Below are positions 6,690-10,021 of a stretch of 10,021 nt of DNA, piece by piece. Source of the DNA: an uncultured Planctomycetaceae bacterium (GTDB lineage Bacteria > Planctomycetota > Planctomycetia > Planctomycetales > Planctomycetaceae); contig CALJUK010000145.1 of NCBI GenBank assembly GCA_937975745.1, positions 1-10,021 on the forward strand. The letters run 5' to 3'. Both the position numbers and the translations under genes were made by a program. The first letter of the stretch is position 1, and each line of letters opens with the position of its first letter. Under the pieces are notes generated by a model. That model searched no databases and was not told where the DNA came from. It worked only from the letters and a program-made list of their open reading frames with translations.

Positions 6690-6783
6690 CACGGTTTCTC
6701 AGCTGGTCACTCCGTTCCACGTTGGAATTGTCGCGGAGCGGAAGCGGAATGGACATCGTAGCATTTTCGTCGTGGGGCTGTCT

Positions 6784-6792
6784 GCTATAACA
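6784..6792 (-). promoter_or_regulatory. Possible extended -10 element for the CitG-QueD operon
   Basis: On the minus strand TGTTATAGC reads as a TG-extended -10 element about 95 bases before the CitG-like start. The nearest -35-like hexamer (TTACAA) is only 13 bases upstream, so support is weak. The remaining 270-base divergent gap (6693-6964) shows no gene or strong repeat. Confidence 0.2.
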
Positions 6793-6964
6793 TCACTGAC
6801 TGTTGTAAGATTCTGCTGTCGGCTCACGATGGCGTAGAAATCGACGGTGCGTCAAGAACGACAGCGTCCAAACAATACGAGGACCGAACCGTGATCAGCG
6901 CTGCCAATGGGTCTGGTGGTCTTCATGAGCAACAAGGCGACTATTCAGTTTGAGGCAATCTTCC

Positions 6965-7909
6965 ATGAGTCAAGAATTCGATCCACAACGACTGCGCACA
7001 GTTCACCTGGTGCCGATCACCGCCTACCGGTCCGATGGGTCGTTGAACTTAGAGTTGCAGGCCGAACATCTGACGCGGATGTATGCTGCGGGAATGCGCG
7101 TCTTCCTACCGGCGGCGGGGACCAGCGAGTTTCACTCTCTCAGCAGTGATGAAGTCGTCGAGTTGGTCCGTGTCACGCGCGAGGCGACCGGGCCGGATGC
7201 TGTTGTATTCGCGCCGCTGGGGCTACAGGTGGGCGAAGCGCTGAAAGTGGCCGAACGGTCAATGGAATCCGGTGCCGATGGCGTGATGTTCATGCCGTTC
7301 TCACATCCGTATCTCAGCGATGCTGGGATTCAGGATTACTACCGCACCGTGATCGATGTCGTTCGCTGCCCGACGGTGTTCTATAAGAAGGGAGATCTTC
7401 CCAGCGACGAACTGTTGCTGAAGCTTTCGGCCGACAAGCGAGTCGTCGGTGTGAAGTACGCGGTCAACAATCTGGATACTGTCCGTCGTGTGATCCTGGC
7501 CGACCGCGGCCGCACAGAATGGATTTGCGGATCAGCTGAGCGGTTTGCCCCCTACTTTATGCTGGCCGGTTCCACAGGCTACACGACCGGGGCTGGCAAC
7601 ATTTGTCCGCACATCGTCCTGGCGATGCATTCGGCCCTTGCCGCCGGTGAGTGGAACGAAGCGATGCGGTTGCAGCAGATCATCCTACCGATCGAGCATT
7701 ACCGGGCCCGCTCGGGGGATAGCTACAACATCAGTATGCTCAAGCACGCGCTGAAGATGGCCGGTCTGGACTTTGGCGATCCCCGCCCACCGCAGCGACG
7801 GTTAACGACCGAGGAACGGAACGAGATCGAGCAGTTGTGCGGCCCGATTTTTGACGCGGAGCAGCAGATGCAACAGGAACTGCGTGCCGCCGGCCTCGCC
7901 AACCATTGA
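6965..7909 (+). CDS. DapA-superfamily aldolase/dehydratase, 5-dehydro-4-deoxyglucarate dehydratase-like
   Basis: A 314-residue TIM-barrel class I aldolase of the dihydrodipicolinate synthase / N-acetylneuraminate lyase superfamily, of full family length. The Schiff-base lysine is Lys164 (VGVKYA), the catalytic tyrosine is Tyr140 (TVFYKK), and the carboxylate-binding motif is AGTSEFHSL (51-59). That motif resembles the GTGEFFSL of 5-dehydro-4-deoxyglucarate dehydratases (glucarate/galactarate degradation) more than DapA. The Tyr-Lys spacing is 24 residues against 28 in E. coli DHDPS, and the arginine that binds the substrate carboxylate in DHDPS has no counterpart, which argues against lysine biosynthesis. 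The exact sugar-acid substrate is unknown, and no sugar-acid transporter or dehydrogenase gene is nearby. The ATG at 6965 is supported by GAGG nine bases upstream. An in-frame TTG at 6950 lacks such a site. It converges on the EF-G gene and shares its terminator. Confidence 0.85.
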   Translation: MSQEFDPQRLRTVHLVPITAYRSDGSLNLELQAEHLTRMYAAGMRVFLPAAGTSEFHSLSSDEVVELVRVTREATGPDAVVFAPLGLQVGEALKVAERSMESGADGVMFMPFSHPYLSDAGIQDYYRTVIDVVRCPTVFYKKGDLPSDELLLKLSADKRVVGVKYAVNNLDTVRRVILADRGRTEWICGSAERFAPYFMLAGSTGYTTGAGNICPHIVLAMHSALAAGEWNEAMRLQQIILPIEHYRARSGDSYNISMLKHALKMAGLDFGDPRPPQRRLTTEERNEIEQLCGPIFDAEQQMQQELRAAGLANH

Positions 7910-8035
7910 GCGTGTACGTTTCGATGGTTCTGGAAGCCCGGCAGTGAAAGCGGTGTTTTCGTCAGGCGTATCAGCTCAGTGCGAGCGGTGCATGATGACG
8001 GACGCAAAGTCAGTCTTCCGTGGGGCCAACGAAAA

Positions 8036-8068
8036 ACGAGCCTGTTCACGTGGTGTGAACAGGCTCGT
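8036..8068. terminator. Strong, probably bidirectional terminator
   Basis: ACGAGCCTGTTCAC (8036-8049) and GTGAACAGGCTCGT (8055-8068) form a perfect 14-pair stem with a five-base loop. On the minus strand it is followed directly by a T-run (TTTTC after the stem's last T), about 38 bases past the EF-G stop, which is a textbook intrinsic terminator. On the plus strand GTGGTTTT follows, so it may also end the aldolase transcript. Confidence 0.88.
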
Positions 8069-8106
8069 GTGGTTTTACAGGCTGTCGATCGCCGTAGAAA
8101 GCAGAG

Positions 8107-10021
<1,915 letters not shown>

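Noticed and set aside
5901..6790. Plus-strand frames of about 220 codons opposite the CitG-like gene
   Set aside because: The minus-strand frame carries clear family motifs across its whole length, and the plus-strand frames have none.
6763..6791. Plus-strand TATAAC as a -10 element for the aldolase gene
   Set aside because: No acceptable -35 hexamer lies 16-18 bases upstream, and the site would leave a leader of about 170 bases.

Overview
The window most likely comes from a member of the Planctomycetota. The reasons are the elongation factor G, whose sequence resembles the spdEFG1/mitochondrial EFG1 branch; a pair of large ExbD-like membrane proteins of a type I associate with planctomycete genomes; a 6-pyruvoyl-tetrahydropterin synthase-like protein with a long insertion next to a CitG-like protein; and moderately GC-rich sequence with loosely packed genes. 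This placement is inference from protein family recognition, and genus cannot be given.

Layout. Positions 1-3331 (+) hold two translationally coupled genes. The first, cut by the left edge, encodes a coiled-coil/low-complexity protein with two similar folded domains. The second encodes an N-terminally anchored coiled-coil protein that ends in a third copy of what looks like the same domain. Both fit the auxiliary (ExbD/TolR-like) side of a proton-driven ExbB/TolQ-type membrane motor. Positions 3592-4455 (-) encode a thioredoxin-TPR protein (CnoX type) with an intact WCGPC site. It converges on the ExbD-like pair. A 323-base divergent region (4456-4778) separates it from a small glycine-rich gene (4779-5189, +) and contains a candidate promoter and two inverted repeats. 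One of these, at 4590-4623, has a TTGACA hexamer at the outer end of each arm.

Positions 5211-6692 (-) hold two genes in tandem, a CitG-like (triphosphoribosyl-dephospho-CoA synthase family) protein followed 30 bases later by a PTPS/QueD-like protein. They may act together in pterin or C1-cofactor biosynthesis, but this is inference. Divergent from them, 6965-7909 (+) encodes a DapA-superfamily class I aldolase/dehydratase, closest by motif to 5-dehydro-4-deoxyglucarate dehydratases. It converges on the EF-G gene (8107 to the right edge, -, 5' end missing). The two genes share a strong, probably bidirectional terminator hairpin at 8036-8068.

No rRNA, tRNA, CRISPR array, insertion sequence or phage gene was seen. 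Most genes are housekeeping or metabolic. The least explained parts are the ExbD-like pair and the glycine-rich gene with its palindromic upstream region.
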